6,077 nucleotides of DNA from the NCBI GenBank assembly GCA_018262385.1, contig JAGSPQ010000246.1:1-6077 (forward strand), given 5' to 3'. Positions 1-5,717 of this stretch are shown here, one piece after another. The notes beneath the pieces were generated by a model, which saw only the letters and a list, made by a program, of their open reading frames with translations, was not told where the DNA came from and did no database searches. The DNA comes from Myxococcaceae bacterium (GTDB lineage Bacteria; Myxococcota; Myxococcia; Myxococcales; Myxococcaceae). Position 1 is the first letter of the stretch. Every line of letters starts with the position of its first letter. A program made the translations under genes and the position numbers.

Positions 1-789
1 CAGCTTCTCGAGGGCGACCGCGGCCCCGAGCAACCCGAACCCCAGCGCGAACAGGAAGCCGGCGACCGGGATCCAGCGGAAGAACGGCGGGTGGTAGGTC
101 ATCACCAGCTTCCGGAAGTGCGAGAGCAGCGAGCCCAGGCGGTACCCCGAATCCACCCGCGGGTCCTTCATCTCGATCTGCGCGGTGCAGGTCCGATCGG
201 TGAGCCAGCGGAGCGCGACGTCGAGGTACAGATCGTGCCCCGCGAGGGCGCCGGCGGCCCGCGCGATCTCGCCGCGAATCAGTCGAAAGCTGTTGAACAT
301 CGGCACGAACGGATCCGCCACCACCCACGCCGTCAGCCGCTTGGCCAGCCGCGAGGACGCGTTGCGCCACCACCGCGAGTGCACCGCCGAGGAGGAAGCC
401 GCGTAGCAGATGTCGAAGCTGCGCGGCAGCGTGGCCTCGAACAGGGCCGGCACCCGAAACGGGTCGTGCTGGCCGTCCTCGTCCATCGTCACCACCCAGT
501 CGCCTGAGGTGTGGAGCATCCCCGCGGCGGTCGCGGCGTGCTGCCCCGAGTTCTTGGCGAGGTGAATGATGCTGATCCACGGCCGCTCGCGCGCGAGCGA
601 GCCGAGCAGTGCGGCCGAGCCATCCGCCGGCTCGTCGCAAACGAAGATCACCTCGATCAGGCGAACCGAGGCTCCCGACGACTCGAGCTGCGCGCGGAAG
701 GCCTCCTGGCGGGCCACCAGCTCGGCGAGGTGCTTCTCGCCGCGGTAGACCGGCACCACGAACGAGAGCGAGAGAAACGCATCGGTCAT
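1..789 (-). CDS. Family 2 glycosyltransferase, DPM1/GtrB/ArnC-like (partial, C-terminus beyond the window)
   Basis: This gene reads from an ATG at 789-787 down to base 1 without a stop, giving 263 residues of an incomplete protein. Residues 7-15 (LSFVVPVYR) form the nucleotide-binding start of a GT-A fold. Residues 80-90 (NSGQHAATAAG) and 102-110 (MDEDGQHDP, holding the metal-binding acidic cluster) match the polyprenyl-phosphate glycosyltransferase group. Residues 213-230 (DSGYRLGS, then a basic stretch) precede a hydrophobic segment at about 239-260. That segment looks like the first of the C-terminal membrane helices seen in GtrB/ArnC-type enzymes of about 310-330 residues, so some 50-70 residues are probably missing. 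The family transfers a sugar from a nucleotide sugar to a lipid-linked phosphate at the cytoplasmic membrane face; the sugar cannot be told from sequence. The gene lies 36 bases after the DUF2079 gene on the same strand, so co-transcription is likely. No strong Shine-Dalgarno precedes the ATG, and an in-frame GTG at 807-805 is an alternative start. Confidence 0.9.
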   Translation of the reverse strand, partial: MTDAFLSLSFVVPVYRGEKHLAELVARQEAFRAQLESSGASVRLIEVIFVCDEPADGSAALLGSLARERPWISIIHLAKNSGQHAATAAGMLHTSGDWVVTMDEDGQHDPFRVPALFEATLPRSFDICYAASSSAVHSRWWRNASSRLAKRLTAWVVADPFVPMFNSFRLIRGEIARAAGALAGHDLYLDVALRWLTDRTCTAQIEMKDPRVDSGYRLGSLLSHFRKLVMTYHPPFFRWIPVAGFLFALGFGLLGAAVALEKL

Positions 790-825
790 CGGGCCCGCGA
801 ATATCACGCTCGCCCGCCGCCGCGA

Positions 826-2781
826 TCACGGAACTGCCGGCTGATCAGCCCCGCCCGCCGGTGGCACTTCGACCTTCGGCTTCTTCTTCGCGAGCGTGAT
901 TCCCCCGCGCCGCTCGACCAGCTCGAAGTCGCCCCCGGCGAGCGCGCCCTGCCCCTGCGCGACGCCGACGTCTCCCGGCAGGTCCGACCAGAGCAGGTAG
1001 TCGCAGCCCGCGGCGCCCCACCCCAGCGGCCAGTTCTCCAGAATCACCGACGTGGTGTGCGACATGACGCGATCGGAGGTGCAGAGCTTCACCGTGCTGG
1101 GCACCTTCTTGATCACTTCCTGCAGGTCGCGCTCGCGCTGGCGATCTTCCGCGCTCGGCGCCTTGAAGGGGACGTCTCCAAAGCCGCCGCGAATCGAGCC
1201 GCGCGGCGAGTAGGCGCCCCACTGAATCGTGGCGACGAGCGAGGCGCAGAGCATCGCGATCGTCGCGGCGCGCCGCTTCAGCTGCCCTTCCGCGGTCGTG
1301 CCGTAGAGGCCGAGCACGATCACCGCCGCCGGGAACATGTACGCCGCCCAGTTGGCCACGTACTGGAAGCTGATCTGAATCGTCGGCATGTACTCGGTCG
1401 AGAGCAGGGTGACGAAGAACCCGGGGAGCATCAGGATCCAGAGCAGCGGGCGCCGCATCGGCAGGAAGGCCAGCGGCGCGAAGATCTGCGCCACGTACCG
1501 CGCCTTCTCCCATTTGAGCAGCGAGACGCCCACGTACCCCGGGTTGGAGACCAGCGTCGCGAGGATCGACCCGAAGCCCTGCGCCTCGTCGGGCGCGTAG
1601 AGGTTCTTGTACATCCCCGCGAACGAGGTGTTGGTCATCAGGAAGAAGCGCAGGGAAACGAAGTAGACGGTCGCGATCACCACCGCCGCGATTCCCGTCT
1701 TCGGCCGGTGTCCCGACAGCAGCAGGAAGAGCCCGAGCGCGGTCAGGCCGATCGACACGTCTTCCCGGGTGAGAATGGCCAGGGCGAAGAAGACCCAGAA
1801 CAGCACCCACTTGCGGTACTCGACCGAGGCGATGGCGCAGATGACGAACGCCGCCGCGATGTGCTGCGGGTGGTAGTCGTAGAACTGGGCCGACTGCATC
1901 GGAGCGTAGAGCAGCCAGGCCAGCCCCACCGCGAAGGCGATCGGAATCGAGAGCCGGCTGCGCGCGAACAGGTAGAGCGGGATCGTGGTCGCGCCGATGA
2001 AGACCGCCTGGATCAACAGCAGTGTCGTCGCCACCGGCCGCAAGGCGTAGATCGGCAGCAGGTAGAACACCGCCAGATCGGCGTGGTTGCTGGTGAGATC
2101 GCTCCAGTTCGCGCTCAGGCCCATCGGTGGCATCGCCAGCCACCGCCCGTGCAAGGTGCAGGCGAAGACGCTGTCGTAGTCGCCGAGGTCCATCGCGTAG
2201 GTCGCGAACCGCTGGTGCGCCCACACCGCCCACACCGCCAGGAACACGGTCTGTGCGGTGGCGAGGATCAACAGCGCGGCGAAGGTCGCCCGCGGGTTGG
2301 AGAAGAAGCGCGTCACCAGCGAGTGCAGGCCCGAGGTGAGGAATTGAACCCGCGCTGACAGGGGCGGCCGGGCGTCCCACGCCCCGAGGCTCACCCGCAT
2401 CAGCCGCTCGAAGGCGATCACGAACAACGTCAGCAGCAGCGCCGTCTCGACGTCGGCGGCCATCGAGTGATGGAGCAGCGCCACCAGAATCGGCAACACG
2501 ATGATCGGGCAGCACAGGCCCACCCACCACTCGAGGGCGGGAACGGATCGCTCCGGATCTTTCGCGACCAGCACCGTGCCCCAGCCGATGGCGAGGACCG
2601 CGCTGCCGAGCACCAGCCCGAGCACGAGGTGCCGCTCGGCAGAGGGCATCAGGTTGGCGCTGAAGAAGTCCCGTTGGAAGGTGAGCAGCACGCTCGCCAG
2701 CGTGTGGAACAGGGTCCCAACGATGACGCCGAAGGCGAAGACGACTCGAACGACTCGGGCGAGCACAGCGCCGACTAACAT
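826..2781 (-). CDS. DUF2079 multi-pass membrane protein, possible GT-C-like glycosyltransferase
   Basis: Starting at the ATG at 2781-2779, this encodes 651 residues with many hydrophobic helices. The DUF2079 core is recognisable from a membrane segment at about 168-187. It is followed by an acidic motif DLGDYDSVF (198-206) with a downstream HGRWL, then NHADLAVFYLLPIY (232-245), a helix with IPLYLFARSRL (267-277), DYHPQHIAAAF (302-312) and LTREDVSIGL (337-346). The last 140 or so residues are soluble, probably periplasmic, and end in a Lys/Pro/Gly tail. DUF2079 proteins are, to my knowledge, related to GT-C enzymes, where an acidic residue in the first outer loop is catalytic; DLGDYD sits in that place. 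Four extra hydrophobic segments (about 10-35, 52-72, 85-105, 111-127) precede the core. A longer reading from 2898 is open, but it would overlap the divergent gene by 67 bases and adds only an Arg/Ala-rich stretch. The chosen ATG has AGGG four bases upstream. The role in envelope glycan transfer is inferred from family and from the downstream glycosyltransferase. Confidence 0.85.
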   Translation of the reverse strand: MLVGAVLARVVRVVFAFGVIVGTLFHTLASVLLTFQRDFFSANLMPSAERHLVLGLVLGSAVLAIGWGTVLVAKDPERSVPALEWWVGLCCPIIVLPILVALLHHSMAADVETALLLTLFVIAFERLMRVSLGAWDARPPLSARVQFLTSGLHSLVTRFFSNPRATFAALLILATAQTVFLAVWAVWAHQRFATYAMDLGDYDSVFACTLHGRWLAMPPMGLSANWSDLTSNHADLAVFYLLPIYALRPVATTLLLIQAVFIGATTIPLYLFARSRLSIPIAFAVGLAWLLYAPMQSAQFYDYHPQHIAAAFVICAIASVEYRKWVLFWVFFALAILTREDVSIGLTALGLFLLLSGHRPKTGIAAVVIATVYFVSLRFFLMTNTSFAGMYKNLYAPDEAQGFGSILATLVSNPGYVGVSLLKWEKARYVAQIFAPLAFLPMRRPLLWILMLPGFFVTLLSTEYMPTIQISFQYVANWAAYMFPAAVIVLGLYGTTAEGQLKRRAATIAMLCASLVATIQWGAYSPRGSIRGGFGDVPFKAPSAEDRQRERDLQEVIKKVPSTVKLCTSDRVMSHTTSVILENWPLGWGAAGCDYLLWSDLPGDVGVAQGQGALAGGDFELVERRGGITLAKKKPKVEVPPAGGADQPAVP

Positions 2782-2831
2782 AGGACCCTGCACCTTGCCA
2801 TCGAGCTGCGAGCCGACTAAGCGCGCGCAGA
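2782..2831. promoter_or_regulatory. Short divergent intergenic region with probable back-to-back promoters
   Basis: These 50 bases separate the starts of the DUF2079 gene (minus) and the discoidin-domain gene (plus), so promoters for both must lie here or inside the opposing reading frames. No convincing -35/-10 pair is visible. The 9-mer GCCGACTAA occurs at 2812-2820 and again at 2770-2778, just inside the DUF2079 reading frame, 42 bases apart. This could be a direct-repeat operator or chance. Confidence 0.3.
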
Positions 2832-3665
2832 GTGTCCGAATCGCGCGCTGAGCCACACCCCGCACGGCAGCTCTTCGCAGCGGCAGAAGAGCTCGCACCG
2901 TCCCCGTCGCGGGAGACGCTGCTCAGCCGCTTGTCACAGTACCGCCAGGCCGCGTTCGTGGGTTTGTCGTCGCTGGCGCCGCGCCAGGAACTGCACACCT
3001 GGTCGTCGCTGCTGGTGGGGCTGCCCCCGCTGCCCGAGGGCGCCGCGGCGGTGCTCGCCAGCACCACCGACGATGCGGTGCTCGATGACGACGCGCTGGG
3101 GCTGGCGGTCGTCCACGCCCGCGCCGGAGCGGGTGAGGTGTTGCGCCTGATCGAGGCGCTCGCCCAGGCCCGAAACCTCGAGGCCCATCGCCGGGTGGTG
3201 CGCGGCGCGAATGGGTTCGTGTTGAGCCTGGCCGTGATGGCGCTGATCGCGACGGGCGCCTCGAAGGCGATGGCTCCGGCCGATCTCGCGAAGGGAAAGC
3301 CGTGGCGAGCCAGCAGCAAGATGTTCGATTGCCACCCGGAGCAGATCGACTGCGGCGGGGCGCGCACCGCGATCTTCTTTCACACCGTGATGGAGAAGGA
3401 GCCGTGGGTCGAGATCGATCTCGGCACGCCGACCCGGTTCAGCGCGGTGACGGTGCGCAACCGGAGCGACGCCGCCCGGGAACGCGCGGTCCCGCTGGTG
3501 CTCGAGGTGGGCGACGACGCCAGGACCTGGCGCACGCTGGCGGAGCGGGCGGTCGAGTTTCGGGTGTGGAAGGCGAAGTTCGAGCCGATCACCGCGCGCT
3601 ACGTCCGCCTGCGGGCGAAGAACCAGACCTACCTGCACCTGGATGCGGTGCAGGTGCACCCCTGA
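2832..3665 (+). CDS. Membrane-anchored protein with C-terminal discoidin (F5/8 type C) domain
   Basis: The gene runs from a GTG at 2832 to TGA and encodes 277 residues. Residues 1-125 are a helical, Ala/Leu/Glu-rich region that I do not recognise. Residues 126-144 (GANGFVLSLAVMALIATGA) form a single membrane segment preceded by several arginines (HRRVVR), which favours a cytoplasmic N-terminus and an exported C-terminus. Residues 155-277 look like an F5/8 type C fold: KPWRASSKMFDC near the start, PWVEIDLGTPTRFSAVTVRNRSD in the middle, VLEVGDDARTWRTL, and a closing YVRLRAKNQTYLHLDAVQVH, the usual end of discoidin domains. Cys167 and Cys174 could pair in the periplasm. Such domains commonly bind glycans or other surface ligands, so the protein may sense or hold envelope polysaccharide; that is inference. 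The GTG start is the earliest in the open frame and has no clear ribosome binding site, so the exact N-terminus is uncertain. It converges on the methyltransferase gene with 3 bases between stops. Confidence 0.8.
   Translation: MSESRAEPHPARQLFAAAEELAPSPSRETLLSRLSQYRQAAFVGLSSLAPRQELHTWSSLLVGLPPLPEGAAAVLASTTDDAVLDDDALGLAVVHARAGAGEVLRLIEALAQARNLEAHRRVVRGANGFVLSLAVMALIATGASKAMAPADLAKGKPWRASSKMFDCHPEQIDCGGARTAIFFHTVMEKEPWVEIDLGTPTRFSAVTVRNRSDAARERAVPLVLEVGDDARTWRTLAERAVEFRVWKAKFEPITARYVRLRAKNQTYLHLDAVQVHP
3631..3655. terminator. Hairpin at the convergent gene junction, candidate bidirectional terminator without T-tract
   Basis: ACCTGCACC (3631-3639) and GGTGCAGGT (3647-3655) are perfect inverted repeats separated by 7 bases. 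The hairpin lies in the last codons of the discoidin-domain gene and starts 13 bases beyond the stop of the opposing methyltransferase gene. There is no T-run on either side, so it is not a classical intrinsic terminator. It is the only structure seen at this junction. Coding constraint or chance could also explain it. Confidence 0.35.
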
Positions 3666-3668
3666 CGA

Positions 3669-4292
3669 TTACGCCGTCAGCGGCTCGAGCCCCATCATCG
3701 CGAAGGTAGAGCGGCCCCGCTTCGGGTGGGACTTGATCAGGCTGTGGTGGACGACGCGGAACTTCGCGCGCTCGGCGAGGGCGATGTAGCCCTCGGGCTT
3801 CCGGGGGTACTTGCCGCGGTCGAGCCGCGCGAACAGGTTGCTCAGGTGATGGCCGCGAACGTACGTCGGGTCGACGGTCGCCACCCGCTTGAGCCCGGGG
3901 GACTTCGCGAGCATCGACAGCAGGTCGAGGACGTCGGAGTCGGACAGGTGGTGCAGCAGCCCGCTGAGCATCACCCGGGCCGGCCGCAGCCGCTCGAGGT
4001 CGGCCGCTTCGAGGCGGCGCTCCTCGAAGTGCACCCGCTCGCGCCCAGCCGCCCGCTTGTGCGCGGCGCGAAGGGCGATCGGGTCGGTGTCGAACCCGTG
4101 GAAGGAACGAAACTGGGTCAGGTGGTTGAGCGCGTCGCCGGTGCCGCACCCGACGTCGACCACCACGTCGTCCGGGCCGACGTCGAGCACCCGCCAGACG
4201 GGGCTGTTGTCCACGCCGCCGACGACGAACGGTCGCACGACCTCGTAGACGAACGGGTGACCCATCACGCGCTGATAGACGGCCGAGATCAT
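3669..4292 (-). CDS. Class I SAM-dependent methyltransferase
   Basis: Reading from the ATG at 4292-4290 to TAA at 3671-3669 gives 207 residues, a usual size for a small stand-alone class I methyltransferase. Motif I is VVDVGCGTG (44-52), which binds S-adenosylmethionine. The acidic post-I region is FHGFDTDPIAL (64-74). SGLLHHLSDSD (110-120) is the motif that follows strand 4 in the Methyltransf_11/25 group, and VATVDPTYV (137-145) is strand 5. The C-terminal part (175-207) contains many Lys, Arg and His residues and ends in a short hydrophobic strand. The substrate cannot be told; a small molecule, lipid or peptide is possible. The frame stays open upstream to 4562, but that stretch is low-complexity, has no family similarity and overlaps the divergent radical SAM gene, so the internal ATG just before the Rossmann fold was chosen. 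No strong ribosome binding site precedes it. It is divergent from the radical SAM gene across 81 bases and convergent with the discoidin-domain gene. Confidence 0.85.
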   Translation of the reverse strand: MISAVYQRVMGHPFVYEVVRPFVVGGVDNSPVWRVLDVGPDDVVVDVGCGTGDALNHLTQFRSFHGFDTDPIALRAAHKRAAGRERVHFEERRLEAADLERLRPARVMLSGLLHHLSDSDVLDLLSMLAKSPGLKRVATVDPTYVRGHHLSNLFARLDRGKYPRKPEGYIALAERAKFRVVHHSLIKSHPKRGRSTFAMMGLEPLTA

Positions 4293-4373
4293 GGCGGCGC
4301 ATTTGCCACAGTCCGGCGCCGGCAGACAAGGCCGGAGCCAGCATGAGGTGCGTCGCCACTCACCAATCCCGGC
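4293..4373. promoter_or_regulatory. Divergent intergenic region between methyltransferase and radical SAM gene
   Basis: These 81 bases must carry the start signals of two divergent genes. They contain a perfect 10-base palindrome CCGGCGCCGG (4313-4322) and a small overlapping hairpin, CCGGC (4319-4323) with GCCGG (4331-4335) and a 7-base loop. In DNA this rich in G+C such palindromes arise easily, so an operator role is only possible. No convincing sigma-70 promoter boxes are visible on either strand. Confidence 0.3.
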
Positions 4374-5717
4374 GTGACACGCGGCGCGGGGCGCGCTTGG
4401 CTCTCCCCGGTGCCCTCCCCTTCCCCGTTCACCCTTCGGCTGGAAGCCAACGGCGCGCTGCTCTACGACCGGCGGGCCCATCAGTACTTCCCGCTCACCG
4501 CCGCCGAGAGCTTCCTCCTTTGCGCGGTGCAGGAGGTCGCGCTGCCCAAAGCGCTCACGCACCTGACCAAGGCGGTGGGCGCCAGCGAGGCCGCGCGGAC
4601 GGTCGAGCAGCTAACCGAGTCGGGCGAGCTGAGCGCGGAAGGCCAGTTCACCGGCCGAGTCGTCGACTCCGCGAAGGTGGCGGGGGCGTGGGGCGCTCCG
4701 CTGGTCGCGCACCTGGGGATGACGCTCGCGTGCAACTTCGCCTGCAACCACTGCTACTCGAGCTCGGGAAAGCGCGCGGCCGACGAGCTGACGCTGGCCG
4801 AGATCGAGGCGGTGATCGAACAGCTCGCCGCGATGGGCTGCCAGAAGCTGGTGCTGGGCGGAGGCGAGCCGTTTCTGCGCGAGGACCTGCCGGCGGTGGT
4901 GCGCAGCGCCGACGCCTACGGCATCGACTGCTTCGTCCACACCAACGGCTCGAAGCTGACCGCGAAGCTGCTCGGTGCGCTCTCGCAGTGCCCGCCGGTG
5001 GCGCTGGCGGTGAGCCTCGATGGCCCCGACGCCGAGACCAACGACGCGATCCGCGGCGCCCACGCCTTCGAGCGGGCGATGAAGGGGATCGCGACGCTGG
5101 CGAAGAGCTACGCGCCCGGCTTCAACCTCTCGGTGACGATCACTCCGAAGAACGCGGCGCTCGCGCCGAAGATGGTCGAACTGGCCCACGCGCACGGCGC
5201 GAAGGTGCTGCTGCTCCGCCCGGCGTATCCCGCGGGAGAGGCGATGGCGGAGCCGGGGCTGATCTGCGATCGCGACACCTTCGCCCGCGCGATCGATCTC
5301 GCCCGGGTCCGCGCCAGGGAGCTGGGCGTGACCGTCGACGCGCCCCACCCGCACGAGCAGGGCGTGCCCGACTTCGAGGGCTTCGGCTGTGTCGCCGCGC
5401 GGGTGGTGATGGGGATCGATCCCCGCGGCAACGTCACCCCCTGCCTCAACCTCCCCGAGAACTTCACCGCCGGAAACGTGCGGACCGCGGGGCTGCTGAA
5501 GCTCTGGCGCGGCGGCCGCCCGTTCGTCTCGGTGCGCGCCCAGACCGCCAACGCCCAGTGCAACAGCTGCCGCCACTACGACACCTGCCGCGGCGGCTGC
5601 CGGGTTCGATCGCTGTTCGCCGGAAACGGGCTCAACGGCCCCGACAGCTGGTGCCACTACGAGCCGAAGTCCGATTCTCCTTCCCCTTCACCCACCCAAA
5701 CCGAGAGCCGCCCATGA
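4374..5717 (+). CDS. Radical SAM/SPASM peptide maturase with N-terminal PqqD-like recognition domain
   Basis: This encodes 447 residues from a GTG at 4374; a second in-frame GTG at 4410 is an equally possible start because residues 1-18 show no fold. Residues about 19-95 (FTLRLEANGALLYDRRAHQYFPLTAAESFLL onward) resemble the PqqD-like winged-helix RiPP recognition element that binds a precursor leader. The radical SAM core has CNFACNHCY (Cys120, Cys124, Cys127; CX3CX2C), which ligates the [4Fe-4S] cluster that cleaves S-adenosylmethionine, and GGGEPF (162-167) for SAM binding. The C-terminal SPASM domain is complete: Cys339-X12-Gly-X4-Cys357, then Cys396-X2-Cys399-X5-Cys405-X3-Cys409, and Cys427, enough for two auxiliary clusters. 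Enzymes of this build make thioether, C-C or related links in peptides, or act as anaerobic sulfatase-type maturases. The stop overlaps the start of the next gene (ATGA), so the Cys-repeat product is the likely substrate. The bond formed is not predictable from sequence. Confidence 0.92.
   Translation: MTRGAGRAWLSPVPSPSPFTLRLEANGALLYDRRAHQYFPLTAAESFLLCAVQEVALPKALTHLTKAVGASEAARTVEQLTESGELSAEGQFTGRVVDSAKVAGAWGAPLVAHLGMTLACNFACNHCYSSSGKRAADELTLAEIEAVIEQLAAMGCQKLVLGGGEPFLREDLPAVVRSADAYGIDCFVHTNGSKLTAKLLGALSQCPPVALAVSLDGPDAETNDAIRGAHAFERAMKGIATLAKSYAPGFNLSVTITPKNAALAPKMVELAHAHGAKVLLLRPAYPAGEAMAEPGLICDRDTFARAIDLARVRARELGVTVDAPHPHEQGVPDFEGFGCVAARVVMGIDPRGNVTPCLNLPENFTAGNVRTAGLLKLWRGGRPFVSVRAQTANAQCNSCRHYDTCRGGCRVRSLFAGNGLNGPDSWCHYEPKSDSPSPSPTQTESRP
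5703..5707 (+). promoter_or_regulatory. Probable ribosome binding site for the Cys-repeat gene
   Basis: GAGAG lies six bases before the ATG at 5714, inside the last codons of the radical SAM gene. Its position fits initiation at 5714. The overlapping ATGA at 5714-5717 also favours translational coupling of the two genes. Confidence 0.45.

Noticed and set aside
511..2358. Long plus-strand open frame (615 residues)
   Set aside because: It is antisense to the DUF2079 and glycosyltransferase genes. The product is a low-complexity Arg/His/Glu/Gln-rich chain with no fold, as expected for the opposite strand of high-GC coding DNA.
845..3367. Long minus-strand open frame (840 residues)
   Set aside because: It runs in another frame of the DUF2079 gene and across the discoidin-domain gene. 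The composition is Arg/Ala/Ser-rich shadow with no recognisable domain.
2934..3659. Minus-strand open frame opposite the discoidin-domain gene
   Set aside because: The composition is Arg/His/Gln-rich shadow, while the plus strand encodes a recognisable membrane segment and F5/8 type C domain.
4304..4332. TTGCCA with a weak -10 (ACAAGG) as a promoter for the radical SAM gene
   Set aside because: The -10 match is poor, and housekeeping promoters in high-GC DNA cannot be called on one partial box.
3589..4359. Second minus-strand frame over the methyltransferase
   Set aside because: It is Arg/Pro-rich and lacks motif I; the other minus frame carries the complete methyltransferase fold.
4293..4562. 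N-terminal extension of the methyltransferase up to 4562
   Set aside because: It overlaps the divergent radical SAM coding region, has low-complexity sequence, and the family fold begins shortly after the internal ATG at 4292.
4611..5657. Minus-strand open frame opposite the radical SAM gene
   Set aside because: It is an antisense shadow of a gene with full radical SAM and SPASM motifs.
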